DNA from: CAZZBK01 sp964652155
Lineage (GTDB): Bacteria; Planctomycetota; Planctomycetia; Pirellulales; PNKZ01
Reading direction: 5' to 3'
Assembly: GCA_964652155.1 (NCBI GenBank)
Contig: CAZZBK010000215.1
Span: forward strand, 1 to 6,860
DNA length: 6,860 bases
The position numbers and the translations under genes were made by a program. The notes below the pieces were generated by a model. It did not search any database, was not told where the DNA came from, and saw nothing but the letters and a program-made list of their open reading frames with translations. This document shows positions 1 to 6,859 of the stretch, piece by piece; position 1 is the first letter of the stretch; each line of letters begins with the position of its first letter.

Positions 1-1901
1 ACAAACCCATACGACCGCGGATGCCGCAGTGCCCACTCACCATGTCGGCTGCGCCAATCGCCGTGGCGTGGACCGTACTCCGGCGGCGTCGCGCCCGATT
101 CGAATGCGCCAAGATCGGGAGCCTTGCCAGCGAACTCCTCGGCCAAGTTGGGCAACGTCATGCCCGCGTCGACGGCTTCGCCGCGCGGATTCAACGTGAG
201 CATCGGACGGGCGACAGTCGGCTCGGTCGGCAAATCATACGCCGCAAAGATCCGCTGCCGATCAACCATCCGGCCATGTGTCTCGATACCGATCTCAGCG
301 TGCAATTCAGCCAGCGTCTCGTAACGACGCGAGTTCCAACTGAACGGCTTCGGAGCTGGCTCGCGCGAGTGCCGCGTGCAGAGCGACGCATCGAAGCCGT
401 CGTAATCGAGGTCCGTGCGCCAGTCGGCCCGAAGTGTGTTGTAGATCACAAAGTTACGTGAGTAGTCGCGGTTCTTGGGGTCGGTCAGCACCGTCGTGTT
501 CCAGATCGTCGCTCCACCGCCGCCAGCGTAAATCCAGAGATTGTTGCGTGACAGAGCGCCGAGCATGGTATGGGCATGCGTCGCCATGCCGCCGCGCCCC
601 CAGCCGACAAACGTGTTATTGGCCATGACAAATCGGTCCAGCACGCGCAGCTTGAACACATACGCCGTACTGAGTACCTGATTTCGCACAATGTACCACG
701 GCCCACAGTACATAGGCTGGAACGTGATGCCCATGGGCCCCTGCAAGCGATTGCCCCACATGCGCACATTGGCATAACCAAAGTCCGGCTCAAGGCCATC
801 GTCCGAGACGTCAAACACGTCATTGCCAAACAGATCGCAATTGCGTAACGGATACGAAATGCCGTCGGCCGTTTGCGAGATTCGATTGTAACAGACCGTG
901 TGATCGGGCGACTTGCTCAGTTCGATCCCCTCGCCCGAGATGCCCGTGGGCTTGTCGCCGATGATGTCGTTATCGGCGATGTACCAACCCCGCGACTGAG
1001 CATTGAGTAAGATCGAATAGTGATAGCCGCGAAACGTGTTGCGGCGCAGCACGACACCGCGCGGTTCATGCACCGCTTGCAAGGCCGCGCGGCAATCGAC
1101 ATTTTTGACGAACTTCACCCCTTCGAGCCAGACGTAGTCTGCGCCGATTGTGGCTAGATCGAAAACAGGCGGTTCGTCGTCGGCCGCGCGCCAAACCACA
1201 TAGCGTGCCTGCGCACCGGTGCGATTCGTCGGAGCTTCACCGCCACAGCGAAACTCGGCAGTTCCGTAATGACCCGCATGCAGCAGACAAATATCTCCGG
1301 CCCGAGCCACGGCCTCGGCCGCTGCGATGCCGCGAAACGGTTTCGCTGCCGATCCATCGCCGGGGGTGGTGTCTTGGGGGGCGGCGGGGACCACGTGCCA
1401 CGTGCGTTGGGCATCACCTGCGTCCGGCACAGGAAGCGTGCGTAGCGTCAGTCCGCGCTGTGTCGCTCCGCCGTCGGGATCTGATAAATCGAGTTGCACG
1501 AGATAGTCAGTGCCAGGTCGCAAAAACAAAATGCTCCCGGCGAGCATGTTGTAAGGGCGATCTCCGAGGTTCTTGTAGTACCACGGCCCAAAGTCGACAC
1601 GAAACAGCGGCAAGGCTTCGTGCCAAGTCGCTTCGTCCGTACGACGGTAACGCACACGGCAGGTTGCATTGTGGTTGGTATCGCCGGTCAGATCCCATTC
1701 CATCCCGATGCTGTGCAGCGTGCAGTAAGTGCGCAACTCGTTGACGATCGTTGCGGGTTGCGGCCGATTCGGATCGGTTGCGGTGCGGGCGTTGGTATAT
1801 CCCGGCGGCAATGTGAGCGGATCGGACGCAGGGTCCGCGCCAGACGCTGCGGTAACGAGAGCAAGTAGATAGGTGAACGATAGGATGCGGGCTGGATGCA
1901 T
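1..1901 (-). CDS. Secreted right-handed beta-helix protein with Fn3-like N-terminal domain (3' end beyond window)
   Basis: The minus strand is open from the ATG at 1901-1899 to the left edge, 633 codons with no stop. Residues 1-22 look like a Sec signal peptide: Arg-5, a hydrophobic stretch LSFTYLLALV, then cleavage near ASGA-DP. Residues about 60-157 resemble an Fn3-type domain, with the typical SILFLRPGTDYLVQLDLSD stretch (123-141). Residues about 180-215 carry the beta-helix entry motif, GDGSAAKPFRGIAAA followed by AGDICLLHAGHYG. From about 255 to 470 repeated short strands follow (VVLRRNTF, WYIADNDI, VCYNRIS, FVMANNTF), with SDDGLEPD at 366-373. PDLGAFESG (595-603) is typical of the C-terminus in planctomycete relatives, so little is probably missing. 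The family includes polysaccharide lyases and other sugar-binding or sugar-cleaving proteins; I cannot place catalytic residues, so the substrate is unknown. An in-frame ATG at 1964 would add 21 residues; 1901 gives the more compact signal peptide. No clear ribosome binding site precedes either. Confidence 0.86.
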   Translation of the reverse strand, partial: MHPARILSFTYLLALVTAASGADPASDPLTLPPGYTNARTATDPNRPQPATIVNELRTYCTLHSIGMEWDLTGDTNHNATCRVRYRRTDEATWHEALPLFRVDFGPWYYKNLGDRPYNMLAGSILFLRPGTDYLVQLDLSDPDGGATQRGLTLRTLPVPDAGDAQRTWHVVPAAPQDTTPGDGSAAKPFRGIAAAEAVARAGDICLLHAGHYGTAEFRCGGEAPTNRTGAQARYVVWRAADDEPPVFDLATIGADYVWLEGVKFVKNVDCRAALQAVHEPRGVVLRRNTFRGYHYSILLNAQSRGWYIADNDIIGDKPTGISGEGIELSKSPDHTVCYNRISQTADGISYPLRNCDLFGNDVFDVSDDGLEPDFGYANVRMWGNRLQGPMGITFQPMYCGPWYIVRNQVLSTAYVFKLRVLDRFVMANNTFVGWGRGGMATHAHTMLGALSRNNLWIYAGGGGATIWNTTVLTDPKNRDYSRNFVIYNTLRADWRTDLDYDGFDASLCTRHSREPAPKPFSWNSRRYETLAELHAEIGIETHGRMVDRQRIFAAYDLPTEPTVARPMLTLNPRGEAVDAGMTLPNLAEEFAGKAPDLGAFESGATPPEYGPRHGDWRSRHGEWALRHPRSYGF

Positions 1902-2497
1902 GGCGGTGGGTACGTTCGTGAGGAAGCGGAACCGACGTGTGCCACAAGCAGTTGTGGTTCGCATCTGTATTGTGTTAGTGTGCCCAATCTTTGGGATTCT
2001 TCCGCGGGGCGGGCGAACCAATCGCTGGAGCGGCAGGCAGGTTATAGCAAGGTAAATCATTGCTCTACCATAAGCGAGGAATTCTTCGCTCCGTGTGCAG
2101 TCGATTACTTCGTGATTCGTGGTGAGCATCACCGTGACGTTGGTAAGCATCACCGAGTTGCGAGCCTGGCTTGCCGCGAAGTGATCGAAGCACCGCACCG
2201 AGAAAATGTGTTGAAACGCAGCTACTCGACGTTACGTCGGGGTAATAGCGCTCGATCGGAATCGGCCTGACGCATTTGTCAGCACCGATGCATTGTGATA
2301 GTCTACACGTCCCTCCATCGCAGTCCGCTCATCGTTCGCGCCCCCCCCGGTGTCGCTCAGATGCTCTCGTTGTTTCGCCACCATCCCGCGTATGCTCAAC
2401 TCGGCAGCCGACACCGGTTCCTCGCCCATCGCTCGGCCGGATGTTTATTGATCCTCAGATAATGAACTTAATAGGCCGAGCAACTCGAGGCCGGTAC
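1902..2497. other. Intergenic region without a convincing gene
   Basis: About 600 bases lie between the start of the beta-helix gene and the left 51-bp repeat. Short frames are open on both strands (for example 2232-2429 minus and 1896-2270 plus), but their translations show no family resemblance and no believable translation start. Visible non-coding features are the paired dyads at 2120-2155, a run of eight C at 2341-2348, and an imperfect hairpin at 2474-2492 (GGCCGAG, loop CAA, then CTC-GA-GGCC). Base composition becomes richer in A and T from about 2450. The promoter of the beta-helix gene should lie in the part nearest 1902, but I could not assign -35 and -10 boxes with confidence. Confidence 0.6.
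2120..2155. promoter_or_regulatory. Pair of dyad-symmetric sites, possible tandem operator
   Basis: Two 15-base units, tggtgagcatcaccg (2120-2134) and tggtaagcatcaccg (2141-2155), differ at one base and start 21 bp apart, two turns of the helix. The first holds a perfect inverted repeat, GGTGA-GCA-TCACC; the second has one mismatch in its left arm. This spacing and symmetry suit a dimeric repressor or activator binding twice on one face of the DNA. The pair sits about 220 bp upstream of the beta-helix start, or 155 bp upstream of the alternative start at 1964, so that gene is the most likely target. No regulator gene is visible in the window. A chance duplication cannot be excluded. Confidence 0.35.
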
Positions 2498-2548
2498 TTA
2501 CGGACTCCCGCTGGTCGTCCTGTTAACTTAATTATATGAACCTCAATA
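2498..2548 (+). repeat. 51-bp repeat, left copy (inverted relative to 6809-6859)
   Basis: This segment starts ttacggactcccgctggtcg and ends tatgaacctcaata. Its reverse complement matches 6809-6859 at all 51 positions. Identity stops at 2549 on the inner side. On the outer side the base at 2497 differs from its counterpart at 6860, the last base of the window, so the outer boundary of the repeat is not certain. The outer half is GC-rich and the inner half is AT-rich, including an HpaI-type palindrome GTTAAC. Its inner edge directly abuts the DUF1501-like fragment. No coding sense was seen in it. Confidence 0.95.
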
Positions 2549-2689
2549 GCCTTCAGACTCGCTGAGTTGACCACAATTCAGGCCGCAGCCGCGCGGGCCA
2601 AACGGGTGCTGGTCGTCTATGAAACGGGGGGCACCAACCTGATGGACACGCGGGAGCCCAAACCCACGGCCCCGATCGATCATTCGCGG
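2549..2689 (+). pseudogene. Fragment resembling the N-terminus of a DUF1501 protein
   Basis: In frame from 2549 the translation runs AFRLAELTTIQAAAARAKRV, then LVVYETGGTNLMDTREPKP and TAPIDHSR. This resembles the start of the mature DUF1501 domain, where a small-residue linker leads into a hydrophobic strand, a GG-x-x-x-x-D-T/L loop, and a (F/W)DPKP(D/N)AP-like stretch. Here the loop reads GGTNLMDT and the second part REPKPTAP. Usual features are missing: there is no start codon or Tat signal upstream (a TGA lies in frame at 2537-2539, inside the repeat), and the resemblance stops after about 2689, although the frame stays open to a stop at 2798-2800. A full DUF1501 protein has more than 400 residues. 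DUF1501 genes normally accompany DUF1549/DUF1553 cytochrome genes, a set related to the downstream operon. I infer a relic cut at the repeat boundary. The call rests on motif memory only. Confidence 0.45.
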
Positions 2690-2892
2690 ACTGTTTGGTT
2701 AGCCGTTCACGCTTCGCGACGCGCTCGGCCCACCGCATTTCGGCACTCCCATTGCCGGCCCCCATTTCCACGGCTAAAAAAAGTGGTGGAACTAGCATGA
2801 ACACGCTGTCCTGGTTGCCCGCGCGAGTGTCCCGCCGCCGCACGCTGAATGGATCGAAGATATTTTCGGCTTCCCCGATTCACAACCGTTGA
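2690..2892. other. Leader region of the DUF1592-DUF1552 operon
   Basis: This 203-base stretch between the DUF1501-like fragment and the operon must hold the operon promoter unless transcription enters from further upstream. No strong -35/-10 pair was found. A short A-run (2775-2782) lies in the middle. Two plus-strand frames are open for short distances, and one (2796-2933) would read AEWIEDIFGFPDSQPL without any ATG; I do not recognise it. The region may be decayed coding sequence. Confidence 0.35.
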
Positions 2893-5445
2893 ATGTTTCG
2901 CGCCAGACGCACACAGGTCGCCATGGACTCTAGCCACCCAAAAATTCGATCCAGCGCCGCCAGGGGCTGGCGCGGATTCGCGATCGGCATCCTGCTGACT
3001 TGCTGCGCTCCGACGTTTGCCGCAGCTCCGGTCGACGACGCTCAAGCGTTTCTGCGAATATTTTGCATCGACTGCCACTCGGGCGACGACGCTGCTTTGG
3101 GCCTGAGGCTCGATCAACTCCAAGGGGACCTCGCCGATCGGAAACAGTTTACCGCCTGGGGCAAGGTCTTCGATCGCTTGACGGCCGGCACGATGCCACC
3201 CGCCGATGCGAAGCAACCTGACGCGGTCGAAAAGCAATCGCTGCTCGACAAGTTACGCGATCCGTTGATTCAGGCCGATCTTAAGCGGCAGCAACGTGAG
3301 GGTCGCACGGTATTGCGGCGATTGAATCGGGTCGAGTACGAACATACGCTGCGCGATCTGCTGGCGCTGCCGCATCTTGACGTCAAAGACTTCCTGCCGG
3401 CCGACTCTGAGTCGAACGGGTTCGACACCGTCGGCGAAGCGTTGACGATGTCGTATGTCCAGCAAGATGCGTATCTCAATGCGGCTGAGTCGGCCCTTGA
3501 GCGTGCGACGACGCTGTATCCCCAGCCCAAGGAATCGTTGTTTCGCGCGGTGTTTGCCGAACCGCCGCCGCCACGACCCGACCGCGTCTATCCCCCCAAA
3601 CCGTCGCATGGATTGGTGTTGGTCACCAATGCAAACTTTGATCCGCCCCAGTGGATGACGGCGAGCAACGGTGGCCGTTTCACCGCCCCGGCCGACGGTC
3701 TCTACAAGCTCAAGTTTCGCGCTCGTGGTCTCACGTATGACAATCGCGAACAAGGTGGCGGGCCCGAGGGAAAAGTCACCGACGCCGAAGAGCCGCACGT
3801 CATTTTGCTCTACGCCGAGAAAGCTCCCTTCTCGCGCTGGTTGGCCACGTTTGATCTTCCGCGCGATCGGATCGGCGAGTTGGAACTGACCACCTGGCTC
3901 GGCGCGGGCGAGAAGGTTCGTCGCATTCATGCCAGCATCCACGAGAGCGGCCAGACCTATCGACCCTACGAGAAACCCTACTTTGGGCCCGCGATTGGGC
4001 TGGAGAGTTTCGAGGCCCAAGGGCCGCTCTATGAACAATGGCCGCCAGAAAATCATCGCCGGCTATTCGGCGAGACGCCGTTGAAAACCTTGCCGAAGAC
4101 CGAGCTGGTCAAGCTCAAGCCGACGCCGGGCGAGCCTTTGCGTACCCTGGTGCTCGAGCCGAGTGATCCGCGCACGGTCGCCGAGCGATTGATCGCCGAT
4201 TTTGTGAAACGCGCGTTCCGCCGCGATCCGCCTCCCACCGAGATCGCACGCTATACGGCGATCGCCCATCGGCTGATCGCCGAGCAAACGCCGTTTCACG
4301 AAGCGATTTGGGCCGCGTATCAAGCCGTGCTCTGCTCGCCCGACTTCTTGTACTTTCAAGAAAACGCCGGACCGACGCTCGATGGCGTTGCGATGGCCAA
4401 TCGGCTGTCGTACTTTCTCTGGCGGTCGATGCCCGACGAAGCGCTATTGCGAGCCGGGCGCGAAGAGAAGTTGCGCGATCCGCAAGTCCTGCAGGCTCAG
4501 GTCGAACGCTTGCTCGACGATCCGCGCTCGGCGCGATTCGTCAACGATTTTACCGACCAGTGGCTCAAGCTCCGCGAGATCGCCGCCACGCAGGCTGACA
4601 CTGATCTCTATCCTGAGTATCACGAGGACATGGAGCTTCTCGACTCTTTGTTGCGCGAGACGCGTGCCTACTTTGCCGAGATGTTGCGTCATGACCTGGG
4701 AATCGAGCATGTGGTCGACAGCGATTTCGTGATGATCAATCGCCGGCTGGCCAAGCTTTACGATCTTCCCGAGGTCGCCGGGACGGAAATCCGCAAGGTG
4801 ACGTTGCCGCCCGGGCATGTGCGCGGCGGGTTCATCACCCAGGCCAGTGTGTTGAAGGTGACGGCCAACGGCACCACGACGTCGCCCGTTGTTCGCGGTG
4901 TGTGGTTGATGGATCGGATCCTGGGCTCACCGCCGCCACCTCCACCGCCCGACGTTCCCGCCATCGAACCCGACATCATGGGTGCTGTCACGATTCGCGA
5001 TCAACTCGCCAAGCATCGCCAGATCGCGGCGTGTGCGGTGTGTCATAAGTCGATCGATCCGCCGGGCTTTGCGCTCGAATGCTTCGACATTCTCGGTGCT
5101 CACCGCACGCATTATCGAGCGTTGGGGGGCAAACCGATCGTTGCGACTGTCCGCCGCGTGAAGGTAAAATACGGACTGGGCTTGAAGGTCGAATCGAACG
5201 GCGAGACCGACGACGGACGGACCTTCGCCGACCTGCACGAGTTTCAACGCATTCTGCTCGCCGACAAACCACGCCTGGCACGCAACTTGATCGAACGACT
5301 CATCACCTATTCGACCGGCGCTCCTGTCCAATTTGGCGATCGGCCGGATGTCGAGCAGATGGTCAACGATTTGGCCGACGAGCGGTTCGGCCTGCGCTCG
5401 ATGATCCATGCCGTGGTCCGCAGCCGAATGTTTCAGCACAAATAG
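2893..5445 (+). CDS. Exported planctomycete cytochrome-c-like multidomain protein (DUF1587/DUF1595/DUF1592/DUF1588/DUF1585)
   Basis: This 850-residue protein shows the domain order of the PSD family. A signal sequence (hydrophobic FAIGILLTCCAPTFAA, about 29-44) is followed by a cytochrome-c-like domain with haem motif CIDCH (58-62) and a possible distal Met-101 in GTMPP. Then come DUF1587 (about 142-205, RRLNRVEYEHTLRDLL), a carbohydrate-binding-like beta insert (about 235-360, GGRFTAPADGLYKLKFRARG), DUF1595 (about 423-487), DUF1592 (about 497-624, ANRLSYFLWRSMPDEALL), DUF1588 (about 625-740) and DUF1585 (about 770-848). DUF1588 contains the usual poly-proline segment (680-686) and a second CxxCH, CAVCH (714-718), before KSIDPPGFALE. 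The family is linked to periplasmic redox or polysaccharide processing in planctomycetes, but no reaction is established. The gene is followed after 28 bp by the DUF1552 gene, its usual partner. The start is uncertain: ATG 2893 is the longest frame, while ATG 2923, ten residues in, has a weak AGG six bases upstream and gives a shorter signal peptide. No frameshift or missing core motif was seen. Confidence 0.94.
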   Translation: MFRARRTQVAMDSSHPKIRSSAARGWRGFAIGILLTCCAPTFAAAPVDDAQAFLRIFCIDCHSGDDAALGLRLDQLQGDLADRKQFTAWGKVFDRLTAGTMPPADAKQPDAVEKQSLLDKLRDPLIQADLKRQQREGRTVLRRLNRVEYEHTLRDLLALPHLDVKDFLPADSESNGFDTVGEALTMSYVQQDAYLNAAESALERATTLYPQPKESLFRAVFAEPPPPRPDRVYPPKPSHGLVLVTNANFDPPQWMTASNGGRFTAPADGLYKLKFRARGLTYDNREQGGGPEGKVTDAEEPHVILLYAEKAPFSRWLATFDLPRDRIGELELTTWLGAGEKVRRIHASIHESGQTYRPYEKPYFGPAIGLESFEAQGPLYEQWPPENHRRLFGETPLKTLPKTELVKLKPTPGEPLRTLVLEPSDPRTVAERLIADFVKRAFRRDPPPTEIARYTAIAHRLIAEQTPFHEAIWAAYQAVLCSPDFLYFQENAGPTLDGVAMANRLSYFLWRSMPDEALLRAGREEKLRDPQVLQAQVERLLDDPRSARFVNDFTDQWLKLREIAATQADTDLYPEYHEDMELLDSLLRETRAYFAEMLRHDLGIEHVVDSDFVMINRRLAKLYDLPEVAGTEIRKVTLPPGHVRGGFITQASVLKVTANGTTTSPVVRGVWLMDRILGSPPPPPPPDVPAIEPDIMGAVTIRDQLAKHRQIAACAVCHKSIDPPGFALECFDILGAHRTHYRALGGKPIVATVRRVKVKYGLGLKVESNGETDDGRTFADLHEFQRILLADKPRLARNLIERLITYSTGAPVQFGDRPDVEQMVNDLADERFGLRSMIHAVVRSRMFQHK

Positions 5446-5473
5446 CTCATTCACCGTTAGGTTGAAGATCGAT

Positions 5474-6781
5474 ATGAACGCTTTCTCGATGCGACAGCGG
5501 ACCCTTTCGCGACGCGCCATGTTGCGGGCTTCGGGCGTGGCGATTGGCCTGCCGTTGCTCGACGCCATGACACCGGCGTGTGCCGCGCGTCCGGCGACGG
5601 CGCCGCCCCAGCGGATGATTGCCATCTGCACCAACATGGGAATCTTGCCGCACTATTTCTTCCCCAAAACGTCAGGCGAAAACTACGAAGAGACGCCGTA
5701 CTTGAGCCTGCTCAAGGATCATCGCCGCGACATGACGATTTTTTCGGGCGTGTCGCTGCCGGATGTCGACGGCGGCCACTCAGCCGAGAGTTGCTTCTTG
5801 ACCGGTGCGCCCCATCCGACTCGTGGCGGCTTCAAGAATACGATCTCACTCGATCAATACGCGGCAGAGAAGTTGGGCCAACTGACTCGTTTTCCGACAC
5901 TCACGATGCACGTCGGCGTCGAGTCGGTCATGCGCATGGGGTCGTCGCTATCGTGGACTGCCGGCGGAGTCATCATTCCCGGCGAACGCAGACCGTCGCG
6001 GCTATTCGCCAAGATGTTTCTCTCGGGCGGCGCTGACGACATCAACAAGCAAGTCGCCCGCATTCGTCGCGGACGCAGCATTCTCGACGCCGTCGGCGAT
6101 CGAGCCAAGGCGCTCGATCGCAGCTTGGGAAGCGCCGATCGCGAAAAACTCGATCAGTATTTGACCGGCGTGCGCGATTTGGAAGAGCGACTCCGAGTGG
6201 CCGAAGAGTGGGAACACAAGCCAAAGCCGCTGGTGACCGTCGAGCCCCCCAAGGATATCATCGACGCAACCGAGTTGCTCCAGCACACTCGTTTGATGAA
6301 TCAAATGTCGAAGCTCGCCTTGGAGACCGATTCAACGCGATTGATCGCGATGATTGTCTATCAAGACGCAGGCAAGCAGAATGTGCCGGGCGTGGTCACG
6401 CCCACGCACGGACTCACGCACCAGTCGGGCTCGGTGCCGAAGCGCGAAGAGCTGCGGATACTCGAGGAGGCGCAGTTTCGCGAGCTGGCTGCGTTGCTCA
6501 AGAGCCTGAAAGAGACGCCCGACGCCGAAGGCTCACTCTTAGACCACACGATGGTGCTGTATGGCACGAACTTCGGCAACGCCGGTCTACACACGACGAC
6601 CAACCTGCCCGTAATTCTGGCAGGCGGACCATTCAAGCATGGTCAACATCTCGCGTTTGACACCAAGAACAACTACCCGCTAAGCAATTTGTACGTGAGC
6701 ATGTTGCAGGCGCTCGGCGTCGAGACCGACCGATTCGCGTCGGGCACAGGAACCATGCGAGGGTTGGAACGACGAGTGTAG
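5474..6781 (+). CDS. Tat-exported DUF1552 family protein
   Basis: This 435-residue protein begins with a twin-arginine signal: LSRRAMLRASG at 11-21, hydrophobic VAIGLPLLDAM, then a likely cleavage near ACAA (35-38). The rest matches DUF1552 over its full normal length. It has an RMIAICTNMGILPHYFFP-type opening strand (48-64), a GHSAESCFLTGAPH segment (101-114), SLDQYAAEKLG (125-135), a central helical region with YLTGVRDLEERL (229-240), a THGLTHQSG histidine segment (311-319), and the C-terminal TMVLYGTNFGNAGLHTTTNL (359-378) and LAGGPFKHGQHL. The function is uncharacterised; the Tat signal implies folding, possibly with a bound cofactor, before export. The gene is 28 bp downstream of the DUF1592-type gene with no terminator between, so the two are very likely co-transcribed. 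ATG 5474 was chosen because the frame's earlier ATG at 5408 lies inside the upstream gene and would bury the Tat signal behind 22 extra residues; ATG 5489 is also possible. A weak GAAG lies upstream of 5474. The stop is only 27 bases from the right repeat. Confidence 0.94.
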   Translation: MNAFSMRQRTLSRRAMLRASGVAIGLPLLDAMTPACAARPATAPPQRMIAICTNMGILPHYFFPKTSGENYEETPYLSLLKDHRRDMTIFSGVSLPDVDGGHSAESCFLTGAPHPTRGGFKNTISLDQYAAEKLGQLTRFPTLTMHVGVESVMRMGSSLSWTAGGVIIPGERRPSRLFAKMFLSGGADDINKQVARIRRGRSILDAVGDRAKALDRSLGSADREKLDQYLTGVRDLEERLRVAEEWEHKPKPLVTVEPPKDIIDATELLQHTRLMNQMSKLALETDSTRLIAMIVYQDAGKQNVPGVVTPTHGLTHQSGSVPKREELRILEEAQFRELAALLKSLKETPDAEGSLLDHTMVLYGTNFGNAGLHTTTNLPVILAGGPFKHGQHLAFDTKNNYPLSNLYVSMLQALGVETDRFASGTGTMRGLERRV

Positions 6782-6808
6782 TGCCTTGTTAAATCTTGGA
6801 GTAGGGAT
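6782..6808. other. Short spacer between DUF1552 stop and right repeat
   Basis: These 27 bases separate the DUF1552 stop codon from the right repeat. No hairpin followed by a T-run is present, so no intrinsic terminator can be assigned to the operon within the window. Termination may occur inside or beyond the repeat. Confidence 0.6.
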
Positions 6809-6859
6809 TATTGAGGTTCATATAATTAAGTTAACAGGACGACCAGCGGGAGTCCGTAA
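6809..6859 (-). repeat. 51-bp repeat, right copy (inverted relative to 2498-2548)
   Basis: This is the exact reverse complement of 2498-2548, starting tattgaggttcatataat and ending agcgggagtccgtaa. Identity begins at 6809; the preceding base differs from its counterpart at 2549. It contains a consensus-like TATAAT (6821-6826) that reads outward from the operon, and GTTAAC (6830-6835). Only one base of sequence lies beyond it, so its outer end and any target-site duplication cannot be seen. Confidence 0.95.

Larger units (their letters stand above)
2498..6859. mobile_element. Putative cargo element or invertible segment bounded by 51-bp inverted repeats
   Basis: Two identical 51-bp repeats in opposite orientation enclose the DUF1501-like fragment and the DUF1592-DUF1552 operon, 4,362 bp in all. 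The arrangement resembles a non-autonomous transposon carrying passenger genes, or a segment that could invert by recombination between its ends. No transposase, integrase or recombinase is encoded inside, and the sequence beyond the right copy is not available to look for a target duplication. Codon use of the operon does not look foreign by eye. A dispersed intergenic repeat that happens to occur on both sides of the operon is an equally good explanation. Confidence 0.27.

Noticed and set aside
1896..2270. Plus-strand ORF of 124 codons
   Set aside because: It begins inside the start region of the beta-helix gene on the other strand, has low-complexity basic composition, and shows no family resemblance.
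2232..2429. Minus-strand small ORF of 65 codons in the intergenic region
   Set aside because: No ribosome binding site, no recognisable motif, and it crosses the run of eight C; it cannot be told apart from chance.
2474..2492. Hairpin as an intrinsic terminator
   Set aside because: The stem is interrupted by a two-base bulge and no T-run follows on either strand.
2394..2548. Integron attC site, suggested by GCTCAAC (2394-2400) and GTTAAC in the repeat
   Set aside because: No GTTRRRY partner box at proper spacing and no matching paired inner arms; GTTAACT does not fit the consensus.
2553..2843. Minus-strand open frame of 96 codons
   Set aside because: It lies opposite the DUF1501-like fragment, matches no family I know, and has a composition typical of an antisense frame in GC-rich DNA.
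2796..2933. Open frame reading AEWIEDIFGFPDSQPL
   Set aside because: It looks protein-like for about 15 residues but has no start codon and overlaps the DUF1592-type gene start; too short to call.
3253..4056. Long minus-strand frame of 267 codons inside the DUF1592-type gene
   Set aside because: Antisense shadow of a well-supported gene in GC-rich sequence; no domain or start signal of its own.
4927..5637. Minus-strand frame of 236 codons across the DUF1592/DUF1552 junction
   Set aside because: Overlaps two well-supported plus-strand genes and shows no family features.
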